NCBI RefSeq assembly: GCF_000282055.1
Contig: NZ_AKJZ01000008.1
Location: forward strand, 62,001 to 126,000
DNA from: Flavobacterium sp. CF136
GTDB lineage: Bacteria > Bacteroidota > Bacteroidia > Flavobacteriales > Flavobacteriaceae
Direction: 5' to 3'
DNA length: 64,000 bases
The notes under the pieces are model-generated. The model did not search any database. It was not told the origin of the DNA and saw only the letters and a list, made by a program, of their open reading frames with translations. Position numbers and translations under genes: made by a program. This document shows positions 49,987-58,958 of the stretch, piece after piece; within the stretch, counting starts at the first letter, position 1; each line of letters begins with the position of its first letter.

Positions 49987-49994
49987 CAAAAATA
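49987..49994 (-). promoter_or_regulatory. -7 box for gltB
   Basis: TATTTTTG on the minus strand, a perfect TAnnTTTG, 20 bp before the ATG. Confidence 0.55.
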
Positions 49995-50327
49995 AAGATT
50001 TCGTTAAACATAATGTATCGAAATTATAATTTCGCTTACACTTTTATAGGAATATTAGAAAAACGGTTCTTAAATGATAATAATTTTACAGAACGCATTG
50101 TGAATTGCCAAAATGATAATCTGTTTTAAATTATATTAAGAAAAATCAACAAGAAGTACCAGAAATACATTGCTTTTATGTTAAATCTAAAACGATATAG
50201 GGTCCCGGAATTAACATTTAAAACATATTTGTTTAACCTTATATTGACTTTAAAATAAAATTATTTAACAATCCGGAGCTGGTTTATTATTAATTAAAAA
50301 AGATTTTACTTTTAAGTTGAATTTTGC

Positions 50328-50335
50328 TACTTTTG
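50328..50335 (+). promoter_or_regulatory. -7 box for sucC
   Basis: TACTTTTG matches TAnnTTTG. It overlaps an earlier in-frame ATG (50324), which therefore cannot be the start and supports ATG 50384. Confidence 0.6.
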
Positions 50336-50383
50336 TCGCACTTTTATTCTGAACTAAATTCAGAACCAGACAAATTCTATATT

Positions 50384-51577
50384 ATGAACATACACGAATA
50401 TCAAGGAAAAGAAATTTTAGCGAGTTACGGAGTACGCATTCAACGCGGAATTGTAGCTAATAATGCAGTTGAAGCTGTTGCTGCTGCAAAACAATTAACT
50501 GCCGAAACCGGTACAGGATGGCATGTAATAAAAGCACAAATTCACGCAGGTGGACGTGGAAAAGGTGGTGGAGTTAAGCTGGCTAAAAACTTGCAACAAG
50601 TTGAAGAAATTGCTGGACAAATCATCGGAATGCAATTGATTACACCTCAGACTTCAGCTGAAGGTAAAAAAGTAAACAAAGTTTTAGTAGCTGAAGATGT
50701 TTACTATCCTGGTGAAAGTGAAACTTCTGAATTTTATGTTTCTGTTTTATTAAATAGAGCTACAGGCCGTAACATGATTATGTATTCTACTGAAGGTGGA
50801 ATGGATATTGAAGAAGTTGCTGAGCACACACCTCATTTAATTTTTACTGAAGAAGTTGATCCTTCTGTTGGATTACAAGGTTTTCAGGCAAGAAGAATTG
50901 CCTTTAACTTAGGTCTTTCAGGAAATGCTTTCAAAGAAATGGTAAAATTTATCGATTCATTATACAATGCTTACATTGGTTCTGATGCTTCTATGTTTGA
51001 AATCAACCCGGTTTTGAAAACTTCAGACAATAAAATTATGGCTGTTGATGCTAAAGTAAATATCGATGATAATGCTTTATACAGACAAGCTAAATATGCT
51101 GAAATGCGTGACATCCGTGAGGAGAATCCAATCGAGGTTGAAGCTAAAGAAGTAGGACTAAATTATGTAGATCTTGACGGTACAGTTGGATGTATGGTAA
51201 ACGGAGCCGGACTTGCAATGGCAACTATGGATTTAATTAAATATGCTGGTTTTGAGCCTGCTAACTTCCTTGACGTTGGTGGAACTGCCGATGCAAAACG
51301 TGTTGAAACTGCTTTCCGTATTATCTTAAAAGATCCAAACGTAAAAGCAATTTTAATTAATATTTTTGGTGGAATCGTTCGTTGTGACCGTGTGGCACAA
51401 GGAGTTGTTGATGCTTACAAAAATATGGGTGATGCTATCAATGTGCCGATTATTGTTCGTTTGCAAGGAACAAATGCTGAAATTGCAAAAGAATTAATTG
51501 ATAATTCAGGTATGCCAATTTTATCTGCTGTTCAATTTCAGGAAGCTGCAGATCAGGTTAAAGCTGCATTATCTTAA
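50384..51577 (+). CDS. sucC: Succinyl-CoA synthetase (ADP-forming) beta subunit
   Basis: 397 residues from ATG 50384, starting MNIHEYQGKEILASYGV as in other SucC proteins. Makes succinate plus ATP from succinyl-CoA in the TCA cycle, in a heterodimer with the alpha subunit, which is not encoded next to it here. The ATP-grasp fold is recognisable by KAQIHAGGRGKGGGVKLAKN, FEINPVLKTSDNK (metal ligands) and NIFGGIVRCDRVAQGV. Monocistronic, with a strong terminator. Confidence 0.97.
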   Translation: MNIHEYQGKEILASYGVRIQRGIVANNAVEAVAAAKQLTAETGTGWHVIKAQIHAGGRGKGGGVKLAKNLQQVEEIAGQIIGMQLITPQTSAEGKKVNKVLVAEDVYYPGESETSEFYVSVLLNRATGRNMIMYSTEGGMDIEEVAEHTPHLIFTEEVDPSVGLQGFQARRIAFNLGLSGNAFKEMVKFIDSLYNAYIGSDASMFEINPVLKTSDNKIMAVDAKVNIDDNALYRQAKYAEMRDIREENPIEVEAKEVGLNYVDLDGTVGCMVNGAGLAMATMDLIKYAGFEPANFLDVGGTADAKRVETAFRIILKDPNVKAILINIFGGIVRCDRVAQGVVDAYKNMGDAINVPIIVRLQGTNAEIAKELIDNSGMPILSAVQFQEAADQVKAALS

Positions 51578-51599
51578 TCAAATAAGAAATAGTTATATA

Positions 51600-51634
51600 A
51601 AAAATCCCTCCGAATATCGGAGGGATTTTTGTTT
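51600..51634 (+). terminator. Intrinsic terminator after sucC
   Basis: AAATCCCTCCGA pairs perfectly with TCGGAGGGATTT around a 3-nt loop, followed by a T-run. Confidence 0.9.
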
Positions 51635-51691
51635 GCAGTTATTACACAAATAATATTCCGTTTTCAAAATGTTTTTGAAAAACAAGATATA

Positions 51692-51779
51692 CGTAGAGTC
51701 GCACAGCAGCGTCTACGCAATGTTTGTTACCGATCTTGATTCACGAGACATGTTAGACGCACTGCTGTGCGCCTCTACG
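51692..51779. repeat. Paired palindromic repeats (GTAGAG-GCACAGCAG type)
   Basis: Left unit 51692-51715 (CGTAGAGTCGCACAGCAGCG) and right unit 51753-51779 (reverse complement starts CGTAGAGGCGCACAGCAGTG) face each other over a 37-bp spacer. The right unit is itself close to the copy at 37922-37965. An interspersed extragenic palindrome. Confidence 0.8.
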
Positions 51780-51797
51780 ATAAAATCTTTGGTAATA

Positions 51798-51832
51798 AAA
51801 AAATCCCTTCGATTGTTTCTCGAAGGGATTTA
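51798..51832 (-). terminator. Intrinsic terminator after the DUF1456 gene
   Basis: AAATCCCTTCGA (51801-51812) pairs perfectly with TCGAAGGGATTT; A-run on the left. Confidence 0.85.
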
Positions 51833-51859
51833 TTAAATTATGATATTGTATAATATCTA

Positions 51860-52321
51860 TTATTTTTTGTTTTTACCGTTTTTGTAAACTACTTTTTCTA
51901 CAACCTGTATCTTAGGTGTAGCTTTCGAATTATTTTTCTTGAAAGGTTTTTTAGCAGCTCCGGGTTTTGACGGCTTCTGATCGCCCCTTGCTCTTTCACT
52001 GTCTTTTGGGCTAGCTTTAAATTCAGGTCTTTCTTTGGAAGTTTCTTTCTTCGGAATTTCAGCTTTATGTTTAGCTAAAACATCATTTGGATTTTTCGGA
52101 TTTTCCTTAGTTCCTCTTAAATGAATCACCAATCCGTTTAAGAAGTTACGCAAAACCTGATCACCGCATTCCATGTAATTCTCATGATCTTCAGCTCTGA
52201 AAAAAGCACCTAATTCTGATTTTGTAATTCTAAAATCTACTAATTCTAAAATTTCAACTATTTGGTCATCACGGAGCATTAAAGCCACGCGAAGTTTTTT
52301 TAGGATATCGTTATTTGTCAT
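51860..52321 (-). CDS. DUF1456 family protein
   Basis: 153 residues. The N-terminal 80 residues match DUF1456 (YehS-like): MTNNDILKKLRVALMLRDDQ, ILELVDFRITKSELGAFFR and LRNFLNGLVIHLRG. The remainder is a low-complexity Lys/Pro/Ser-rich tail (KDSERARGDQKPSKPGAAKK), suggesting a nucleic-acid-binding or disordered extension. Function is unknown. A -7 box (52336-52343) sits 15 bp upstream, so the leader is very short. Confidence 0.9.
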   Translation of the reverse strand: MTNNDILKKLRVALMLRDDQIVEILELVDFRITKSELGAFFRAEDHENYMECGDQVLRNFLNGLVIHLRGTKENPKNPNDVLAKHKAEIPKKETSKERPEFKASPKDSERARGDQKPSKPGAAKKPFKKNNSKATPKIQVVEKVVYKNGKNKK

Positions 52322-52335
52322 CGTTTAATTTTTTA

Positions 52336-52343
52336 CAAAGGTA
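52336..52343 (-). promoter_or_regulatory. -7 box for the DUF1456 gene
   Basis: TACCTTTG on the minus strand, perfect TAnnTTTG, 15 bp before the ATG. Confidence 0.55.
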
Positions 52344-52363
52344 CATTATTTTAAAAGGAAATG

Positions 52364-53374
52364 TTAGAACAAAATTACTCCCGTTCCGGTTCCGTCAGCA
52401 TAAAATGTCTTACCATTTTTAATGATAACACCGCTCGCAATATCTTCGGTTAATAATAATGCACCGTCCATATCTACATAATCCAATTCGGGTAATAAAT
52501 GTGCAATGGCCGAAATTCCAACAGTAGATTCCGTCATGCAGCCTACCATTGTTTTTAAACCTAGCTTTTTAGCTTCGGCAATCATTCTTCTGCCTGGAGT
52601 TATACCGCCGCATTTCATCAGTTTTATGTTTACACCGTGAAAATGATTGTGACATCTGGCAACATCTGCTTCTTCAATACAGCTTTCATCAGCCATAATG
52701 GGTAAAACCGAATTTTTAAAAACTTCACGCTGTCCTTCCCAATCATTCGCTTTTAAAGGCTGCTCTATAAATTCGACACCTAATTTTTTAAAGATTTCGG
52801 CATTCGATAAAGTCTCTTCTACAGTCCAGGCACAATTCGCATCAACCCTAAAAATCGCATCGCTGTGTTTTCGTAATTCGGTTACAATTGCAATATCATC
52901 AGGAGTCCCGAGCTTAATTTTGTAAATTGGCCATGGAAGTTCCTTCATTTTAGTAATCATATTTTCAATACTATCAATCCCAATCGTATAATTGGTTAAT
53001 GGATTATGTGTAATATCATAATTCCATAATTCGTGTAATTTTTTACCTTTTTTTCGAGCATATAAATCGTTATACGCATTGTCTAAAGCGCATAAAGCAA
53101 AAGGATTTTCGATAAGTAACGGATTTATTTTTGACCAGAATTCCTCAGGCGTTTCATCAGAAGCTGCCTCTACAATATCACGGATTCTTTCAATGTCATT
53201 CTGCAAAATTTCAACAGTAATATTATAATACGGATTTGAAGTTGCTTCTCCGTATCCTGAAAACCCATCTTCCTGTAATTCGACTATAAGGGAAGGCTGA
53301 AAATCGATCGATTTTCTTGAAATTCTAAAAGTGTGTTTTAATTTTAGATTATAGGTTCTTAAGATTAATTTCAT
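52364..53374 (-). CDS. Dipeptide epimerase (enolase superfamily, L-Ala-D/L-Glu type)
   Basis: 336 residues from ATG 53374 (MKLILRTYNLKLKHTFRISR); an ATG 9 bp upstream is also possible. The enolase-superfamily layout is complete: capping domain, then the catalytic Lys in IYKIKLGTPDD, metal ligands in RVDANCAW, IEQPL and MADESC, and the second Lys in GVNIKLMKCGG. Members related to YcjG epimerise L-Ala-D-Glu from peptidoglycan turnover. Lies 19 bp from pabB, the upstream gene on the same strand, so the two are probably co-transcribed. Confidence 0.9.
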   Translation of the reverse strand: MKLILRTYNLKLKHTFRISRKSIDFQPSLIVELQEDGFSGYGEATSNPYYNITVEILQNDIERIRDIVEAASDETPEEFWSKINPLLIENPFALCALDNAYNDLYARKKGKKLHELWNYDITHNPLTNYTIGIDSIENMITKMKELPWPIYKIKLGTPDDIAIVTELRKHSDAIFRVDANCAWTVEETLSNAEIFKKLGVEFIEQPLKANDWEGQREVFKNSVLPIMADESCIEEADVARCHNHFHGVNIKLMKCGGITPGRRMIAEAKKLGLKTMVGCMTESTVGISAIAHLLPELDYVDMDGALLLTEDIASGVIIKNGKTFYADGTGTGVILF

Positions 53375-53401
53375 TGCAGACACTTTTCAAATTTATTGTT
53401 T

Positions 53402-54721
53402 TCAAATTGAACCTGATAATACTTCAGACATTGCTTTAGCCTTTAACAAACATTCTTCATACTCCTTTTCCGGAACAGACTGAGCGGTAATAGCACTCCC
53501 AACAGAAAACGAAACATATTGATTTTCCTGATTGTACAAAATACTTCGTATTACAACATTAAAATCAAAATCGCCTTCGGGTGTAAAATAACCCACCGCT
53601 CCGCTATACAAACCACGTTTGGTTTCTTCAAGATTTTCGATGATTTTCATTACTGAAATTTTTGGAGCCCCCGTCATACTTCCCATTGGGAAAGTCGTTT
53701 TTAAAACATCAACAGGAGAATATTGGGCATCTAATTTTGATGTAATCGTAGAAATCATCTGATGTACCTGCAGAAAAGAGTAAATCTTGCAGAGTTCCGT
53801 GACTTCTACCGAGCCTTTTTGGGCGGTATGCGACAAATCATTACGTACTAAATCAGTAATCATGATGTTTTCGGCCCGTTCTTTTGCATCGGTTTCCAGA
53901 TCTCGTTTCGACTTTTCATCTTCATTTATATCTGAAAATCGTTTTGATGTTCCTTTTATTGGTTGAGAAATAATCGTTTCACCGACTTTTTTAAGATAAC
54001 GTTCCGGTGAAGCTGAAAGCAAAAAGTGTTTATTGTTTTTAAAGAAAACTGAAAATGGCGCTTTTGAAATATCATTCAGCTTTTGAAACTTTTCCAACGG
54101 ATGGATAACAGCATTTTCAGCAAAAAATTCCATACAAAAATTTGCTTCATACAGATCTCCCGCGTGAATATGTTCAAGAATTTTATTTACTTTTTCAACA
54201 TATGATTCTTTAGAAATACGCTGTTGTATTTTTAAAGAGTCTTCACTTTCGACTTTTGACTTTTGACTTTCGACTATGTCATTAAAATCATCTTCGATCT
54301 CATCATCACAAAGCAATAAATAGTGCATTTCAAGTTGATTCCCTTTCAATGCAAGTATTTTTTTTGGTTGAAAGAAAAACAAATCCGGAAAATCCAAACC
54401 ATCAAAATTTGATGATCTCAAAGGCTCTACGTCATTTTTCAAGTCATAAGACAAATAACCAAAAAGCCAGTCTTTTGTAGTTTGCTGATATTGCTTTAAA
54501 TCCTCAAAAGCATTATGAAAATCAGTCTTTAAAGATGTAAAAGCATCAACAGCCATCATACAATCGAAACTGGAATATTCTTGTGGATAGGAATTACTAT
54601 CCAAAAAAACAACCTCGCGAAATTGTTGTGACCAACTTAAAAGTTGCTGTTTAAACTGCTCTGGATCCGGAATGTGCTTGTGAATGGAAACTCTCAAAAA
54701 TGAATCAATTTTAGACTTCAA
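53402..54721 (-). CDS. pabB: Aminodeoxychorismate synthase component I
   Basis: 439 residues. Converts chorismate and ammonia to 4-amino-4-deoxychorismate for p-aminobenzoate and folate synthesis. The PabB-specific PIKGT motif, with the Lys nucleophile, is in SQPIKGTSKRF around residue 255; anthranilate synthase has Ala there. Further motifs: FFLLSASPERYL-like segment (HFLLSASPERYLKKVG), MITDLVRNDLSHTA, FPMGSMTGAPKISVMKIIE and YSGAVGYFTPEGDFDFNVVI. First gene of a pair with the dipeptide epimerase. Confidence 0.95.
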   Translation of the reverse strand: MKSKIDSFLRVSIHKHIPDPEQFKQQLLSWSQQFREVVFLDSNSYPQEYSSFDCMMAVDAFTSLKTDFHNAFEDLKQYQQTTKDWLFGYLSYDLKNDVEPLRSSNFDGLDFPDLFFFQPKKILALKGNQLEMHYLLLCDDEIEDDFNDIVESQKSKVESEDSLKIQQRISKESYVEKVNKILEHIHAGDLYEANFCMEFFAENAVIHPLEKFQKLNDISKAPFSVFFKNNKHFLLSASPERYLKKVGETIISQPIKGTSKRFSDINEDEKSKRDLETDAKERAENIMITDLVRNDLSHTAQKGSVEVTELCKIYSFLQVHQMISTITSKLDAQYSPVDVLKTTFPMGSMTGAPKISVMKIIENLEETKRGLYSGAVGYFTPEGDFDFNVVIRSILYNQENQYVSFSVGSAITAQSVPEKEYEECLLKAKAMSEVLSGSI

Positions 54722-54975
54722 AATTACGACAAAAAAATTCCTTCAATAAAGTAATCTTAAAAAAATATTGGCACACTTTTTAGTATATCGAATTAACACT
54801 TATTCTTAAAACTTTTCCTGCCTATTTGATTAAAAAATTACTCACGAAAAAATAGCACAGATTGAATTAGAGTTCATTATAAAAATCAGTGGAAATCTTT
54901 TTAATCTGTAGCAAAACTAAAATCAGTCTGATGAGCAGACGATCAATTATTTATTAATCAAATTTTATAACCTTT

Positions 54976-55872
54976 ATGAAAACAATTGCAAAATTAGGCT
55001 TGACTACCCTGGTAATCATCGCCTTATTATTTTCCTGTAAAAAAGCAGACTACGCTTCTTCCGAAGAAACTACAGATTACAAAACTTCAGCAGACAGCAC
55101 TGCAGTATCATCATCGGCTGCGGTAGAAAAAAAAGACAGTAAGCAGAAATTTATCCGAACTGCCGATATTAAATTTAAGGTTAAAAACGTCGTCAAGTCA
55201 ACTTATGCAATTGAAAATGCCACTCAAAAATTTGGAGGTTTTGTTACTTACACCAATTTACAAAGCAACATTCATGATCAGATTAAGACCAAAATCAGTC
55301 AGGACAGCACCTTAGAAACGACAAAGTATACCGTTGAAAACAATATTACGATTCGGGTACCCAACACTCAATTGGATACGGTAATTAAAACAATTGCAAA
55401 ACAAATCGATTTCCTTGATTTCAGAGTAATCAAAGCAGATGATGTTTCATTAAAATTATTATCGAATCAGCTTTCTCAAAAAAGAAGTACCAATACTGAG
55501 AAAAGAGTTGAAAAAGCAATTGATGAGAAAGGCAAAAAAATAAATGATATTATGGAAGCCGAAAATACTTTGGCAAACCGGAAAGAAGCAAATGATAATC
55601 GCACAATCGATAATTTATCTTTACAGGATCAGATTAACTTTAGCACGGTAACATTACAGCTTTACCAAAACGAAACCATCAGACAAGAAATAATGCCAAG
55701 CGAAAAAAACAGCGATGCTTACAAACCAAATTTAGGTATTCAAGTTCTGGATTCATTAAAAAATGGCTGGTATATTCTTGAGTCAATCTTTGTATTTATA
55801 ATTAATCTTTGGCCTTTTATTTTGATTGGTTTTGGCACATTTTTCCTTTATAAAAAATACATTAAGAAGTAA
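54976..55872 (+). CDS. DUF4349 membrane lipoprotein
   Basis: 298 residues. Lipoprotein signal with lipobox ALLFSCKK (Cys at 21), then a Ser/Thr-rich linker. The DUF4349 domain starts KFIRTADIKFKVKNVVKSTY and continues FGGFVTYTNLQSN and ITIRVPNTQLDTVIKTIAKQ, with a coiled-coil insertion (about 165-215). A C-terminal membrane helix (WPFILIGFGTFFLYKKY) suggests a protein held at both ends, though the two anchors could also mean inner-membrane residence. Function unknown. Single gene. Confidence 0.88.
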   Translation: MKTIAKLGLTTLVIIALLFSCKKADYASSEETTDYKTSADSTAVSSSAAVEKKDSKQKFIRTADIKFKVKNVVKSTYAIENATQKFGGFVTYTNLQSNIHDQIKTKISQDSTLETTKYTVENNITIRVPNTQLDTVIKTIAKQIDFLDFRVIKADDVSLKLLSNQLSQKRSTNTEKRVEKAIDEKGKKINDIMEAENTLANRKEANDNRTIDNLSLQDQINFSTVTLQLYQNETIRQEIMPSEKNSDAYKPNLGIQVLDSLKNGWYILESIFVFIINLWPFILIGFGTFFLYKKYIKK

Positions 55873-56080
55873 GAAGGGATAAGAAATTAGCAATTTCATA
55901 AGAAAAAATTCGTTATATTTGATATAGAATTAAATTAATCCTAAAATAGAATTGTATTGATTATAAAATTCTCAGTAAAACAGTCGTAAAAACAGATTTT
56001 CATTTTTATTGGAGAATTAAAATTAGTAATGTTTATCAGCAAATAATTTATATTTTTTAACCTATTAAAATCCTAATATT

Positions 56081-56458
56081 ATGAAAATTGCTACCATTAT
56101 TATCCGTACTTTAATTGGCCTTTTGCTCCTTTTTGCCTCACTCAGCTATTTTTTTAATCTAATGCCGGCTGAGCCGATAACAAACGATAACTTTAAAGCT
56201 TTCAACATGGGGTTAGTTGCTTCTACTTATTTATTTCCATTAGCAAAATCAATAGAATTAATTTGCGGTTTAGCTTTTGTTAGTGGGCGTTTTGTAACTC
56301 TTGCCAATATTTTAATTCTTCCTATTACCGTTAACATTTTATTTATTAATTATTTTATGTCTCCGGAAAAATTGCCTATTGCAGCCTTGTTATTTTTAGC
56401 CAATTTATTTCTAATATACAGATACTGGGATAACTACAGAAGTGTTTTCAGACCATAA
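56081..56458 (+). CDS. DoxX-like small membrane protein
   Basis: 125 residues with four predicted membrane helices, about 6-26, 46-66, 72-92 and 95-113. The N-terminus RTLIGLLLLFASLSYFFNLM and the second helix KSIELICGLAFVSGRF fit the DoxX/SURF4-like family of small integral membrane proteins, some with roles in quinone-linked oxidation. The specific role is unknown. A terminator follows 20 bp later. Confidence 0.75.
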   Translation: MKIATIIIRTLIGLLLLFASLSYFFNLMPAEPITNDNFKAFNMGLVASTYLFPLAKSIELICGLAFVSGRFVTLANILILPITVNILFINYFMSPEKLPIAALLFLANLFLIYRYWDNYRSVFRP

Positions 56459-56470
56459 ATATTTTCATCT

Positions 56471-56513
56471 TAATAGTAAACCCGACAGATTTTAAAAACC
56501 TGTCGGGTTTGTT
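56471..56513 (+). terminator. Intrinsic terminator after the DoxX-like gene
   Basis: AAACCCGACAG (56478-56488) pairs perfectly with CTGTCGGGTTT (56500-56510). Confidence 0.85.
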
Positions 56514-56549
56514 ATTTAAAATTTACAGCAACATATTTTTAGACAATAA

Positions 56550-56582
56550 AAAAACCGTCAAAATATAAATTCTGACGGTTTA
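56550..56582 (-). terminator. Intrinsic terminator after lpd
   Basis: AAACCGTCA pairs with TGACGGTTT; the A-run on the left reads as a U-tract on the minus strand. Confidence 0.8.
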
Positions 56583-56602
56583 AAAAATATGATTTACGTA
56601 AA

Positions 56603-58006
56603 TTATACGTGTAATGCTCTGTTATCTGTAGCGGCTAAAGCTGCTTCTTTTACTGCTTCAGCAAAAGTTGGGTGTGCGTGGCTCATTCTTGAAATATCTT
56701 CAGCAGAAGCTTTAAATTCCATTGCAGTTACTGCTTCAGCAATTAAATCTGCTGTACGGGCTCCAATCATGTGAACACCTAAAACCTCATCAGTTTTAGC
56801 GTCAGCAATGATTTTTACGAATCCGTCTAAATCTCCACTTGCTCTTGCACGACCTAAAGCTTTGAAAGGAAAACTTCCCACTTTATATTCGGCTCCAGAA
56901 GCTTTTACCTGCTCTTCAGTTTGTCCGACTGCAGCTACTTCCGGCCAGGTGTAAACTACACCAGGAATTAAGTTATAATCGATATGTGGTTTTTGACCTG
57001 CTAAGATTTCAGCAACCATAGTTCCTTCTTCCTCTGCTTTGTGTGCCAGCATTGCTCCACGAACAACATCACCAATTGCATAAATATTAGGGATGTTAGT
57101 TTGTAAATGGTCGTTTACTTCAACTTGTCCTCTGTCTGAAATTTTAACTCCGGCTTTGTCAGCATTCAATCCGTCTGTATAAGGACGACGACCAACAGAA
57201 ACTAATGAATAATCCCCTTCTAAAGTAATGGTTTCTCCTTTTGCATTTTCAGCCTGAACTACAACTGCATCGCCGTTTCTTTCTACCGATTTTACTTTGT
57301 GGGAAACGTAGAATTTCATTCCTTGTTTTTTCAATACTTTAGTCAATTCTTTAGACAAAGCACCATCCATTCCAGGAATAATTCTGTCCATGAATTCAAC
57401 TACAGAAACCTGAGCTCCTAAACGTAAATAAACTTGTCCTAATTCAATTCCGATAACGCCACCACCAATAATAACCAGGTGTTTTGGAACTTCTTTTAAA
57501 GCCAAAGCTTCAGTCGAAGTGATGATTCTTTCTTTATCAATTTTGATAAATGGTAAAGAAGATGGTTTTGAACCTGTTGCGATTACCGTATATTTTGCTT
57601 CGATAGTTTCAGATGTTCCGTCAGCTTTGGCAACTGCAATGTGTGTTGCATCAACGAAAGAACCTAAACCATTGAAAACAGTAATTTTATTTTTATCCAT
57701 TAGGTAGTTGATTCCACCTACAGTTTGATCTACAACTGCTTGCTTACGGGCAATCATTTTCTCTAAATTGATTTTCACATCTCCGGAAACTTCAATACCA
57801 TGATCTGCAAAATGTGCAATTTCTGCATAATGATGAGAAGATGACAATAATGCTTTTGAAGGAATACAACCTACGTTAAGGCAGGTTCCTCCCAAAGAGT
57901 TATACTTTTCTACAATTGCTGTTTTGAAACCTAATTGTGCGCAACGAATTGCTGATACATATCCGCCAGGACCTGAACCTATAATGACTACGTCAAATGA
58001 ACTCAT
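56603..58006 (-). CDS. lpdA: Dihydrolipoyl dehydrogenase
   Basis: 467 residues. Reoxidises dihydrolipoamide of the E2 components of pyruvate and 2-oxoglutarate dehydrogenase with NAD. FAD motif VVIIGSGPGGYVSA at the N-terminus; the redox pair is Cys42 and Cys47 in GGTCLNVGCIPSKALL; the NAD motif is VIIGGGVIGIELG; the acid-base His-Glu dyad is in SHAHPTFAEAVKEA near the C-terminus. Single gene here, not next to E1 or E2, which fits a shared E3 for several complexes. A -7 box lies 29 bp upstream. Confidence 0.97.
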   Translation of the reverse strand: MSSFDVVIIGSGPGGYVSAIRCAQLGFKTAIVEKYNSLGGTCLNVGCIPSKALLSSSHHYAEIAHFADHGIEVSGDVKINLEKMIARKQAVVDQTVGGINYLMDKNKITVFNGLGSFVDATHIAVAKADGTSETIEAKYTVIATGSKPSSLPFIKIDKERIITSTEALALKEVPKHLVIIGGGVIGIELGQVYLRLGAQVSVVEFMDRIIPGMDGALSKELTKVLKKQGMKFYVSHKVKSVERNGDAVVVQAENAKGETITLEGDYSLVSVGRRPYTDGLNADKAGVKISDRGQVEVNDHLQTNIPNIYAIGDVVRGAMLAHKAEEEGTMVAEILAGQKPHIDYNLIPGVVYTWPEVAAVGQTEEQVKASGAEYKVGSFPFKALGRARASGDLDGFVKIIADAKTDEVLGVHMIGARTADLIAEAVTAMEFKASAEDISRMSHAHPTFAEAVKEAALAATDNRALHV

Positions 58007-58034
58007 AGTTTGTCTATTTTTATTTTTAGCGGTA

Positions 58035-58042
58035 CAAAATTA
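58035..58042 (-). promoter_or_regulatory. -7 box for lpdA
   Basis: TAATTTTG on the minus strand, perfect TAnnTTTG, 29 bp before the ATG. Confidence 0.55.
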
Positions 58043-58143
58043 AGGAATTAAGTTTTGTTTAAAGTTTAAATTTCAATGTTTTTTGTGAGGATTTTGTTCT
58101 GGAGGTTTAACCGCAAAGTTTGCAAAGGTTTTGTTTTTTTTAG

Positions 58144-58205
58144 TCTCGCAAAGACGCGAAGTCGCAAAGTTTTTATATTCTTTGCGACTTCGCGTCTTTG
58201 CGAGA
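58144..58205. repeat. Perfect 26-bp inverted repeat
   Basis: Left arm 58144-58169 (starts TCTCGCAAAGACGCGAAGTC) is the exact reverse complement of 58180-58205, with a 10-nt loop. A partial direct copy of the motif (GCAAAGTTTGCAAAGG) precedes it. It lies between lpdA and the Lrp gene, both on the minus strand, with no clean U-tract. Confidence 0.9.
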
Positions 58206-58245
58206 TTATTCTAAAAGCAAACTCAGAACCTTAACCTTAGTAACT

Positions 58246-58701
58246 TTAAAAAACAACCGTCGAATTCTTCACTTCGCTAATCATAAAGGTACTTTGCGTA
58301 CTTCCAATGTGTTGTAACGTTGTGAGTTTGGTTACCAAAAATTCCCTGTACGCTTCCATGTCTTTTACTAATACTTTCAAGATATAATCGTAATCACCGC
58401 TTACGTGATGGCATTCTAAAACTTCACTGAGCCGGATGACTTCGCTTTCAAATTTGGTTAAGAATTCTTTGGTGTGCTGAATGAGTTTGAGATGACAAAA
58501 AACTACAAATCCTTTTTCGATTTTAGATTTATCTACTAAAGCTACATAGTTTTTGATGATTCCTTCACGCTCTAACTTTTTGATACGCTCGTAAACGGCC
58601 GTCACTGAAAGATTGAGTTTTAGAGATAATTCTTTGGTTGTCTTTTTACAATCGGTTTGTAATAAAACCAATAGTTTTTTATCGGTGGCGTCTAAAGTCA
58701 T
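58246..58701 (-). CDS. Lrp/AsnC-family transcriptional regulator
   Basis: 151 residues from ATG 58701 (MTLDATDKKLLVLLQTD). An upstream in-frame ATG at 58770 is rejected because that stretch is part of an interspersed repeat and is not Lrp-like. N-terminal helix-turn-helix (LNLSVTAVYERIKKLEREGI), linker, and C-terminal RAM ligand-binding domain (HVSGDYDYILKVLVKDMEAY). Such regulators sense an amino acid. It is divergent from a PLP-dependent sulphur amino acid enzyme, its probable target. Confidence 0.95.
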   Translation of the reverse strand: MTLDATDKKLLVLLQTDCKKTTKELSLKLNLSVTAVYERIKKLEREGIIKNYVALVDKSKIEKGFVVFCHLKLIQHTKEFLTKFESEVIRLSEVLECHHVSGDYDYILKVLVKDMEAYREFLVTKLTTLQHIGSTQSTFMISEVKNSTVVF

Positions 58702-58710
58702 TTTTGTGTT

Positions 58711-58768
58711 ATTGCGAGAAACGAAGCACTCGAGCGCAGCGAACTGAGCGTAAGCTAATCTCATCCTC
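58711..58768. repeat. Interspersed repeat, left copy (ATTGCGAG..AACGAAG type)
   Basis: Reads ATTGCGAGAAACGAAGC, an insert with GAGCGCAGCGAACTGAGCG, then TAATCTCATCCTC. Its shorter mirror image is at 59105-59132, where the insert is missing. The pair brackets the promoter region of the PLP enzyme. Confidence 0.75.
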
Positions 58769-58958
58769 AAGGTTTGTATTTTATTTTTTATTGAAATGAA
58801 AAAAAATCTATTTATTCAGGTTTTTCAAATCAAATTTAGACAAATAATCTTTATTAATTTATTTTAATAGTTTTAAAATCTAATTATAAACATAATGGTT
58901 GATTAATTTTCTAATAAACTGTTATTTTGAATAGGATTTATTTTGAAAACGGGTGTCT

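Larger units (their letters stand above)
49968..50383. other. 416-bp divergent promoter region between gltB and sucC
   Basis: AT-rich spacer. It contains the gltB -7 box at 49987-49994 and the sucC -7 box at 50328-50335. No gene or strong hairpin is seen. Confidence 0.5.

Noticed and set aside
58702..58770. N-terminal extension of the Lrp/AsnC gene
   Set aside because: The 23 extra codons lie in an interspersed repeat (58711-58768) and have no similarity to the family.
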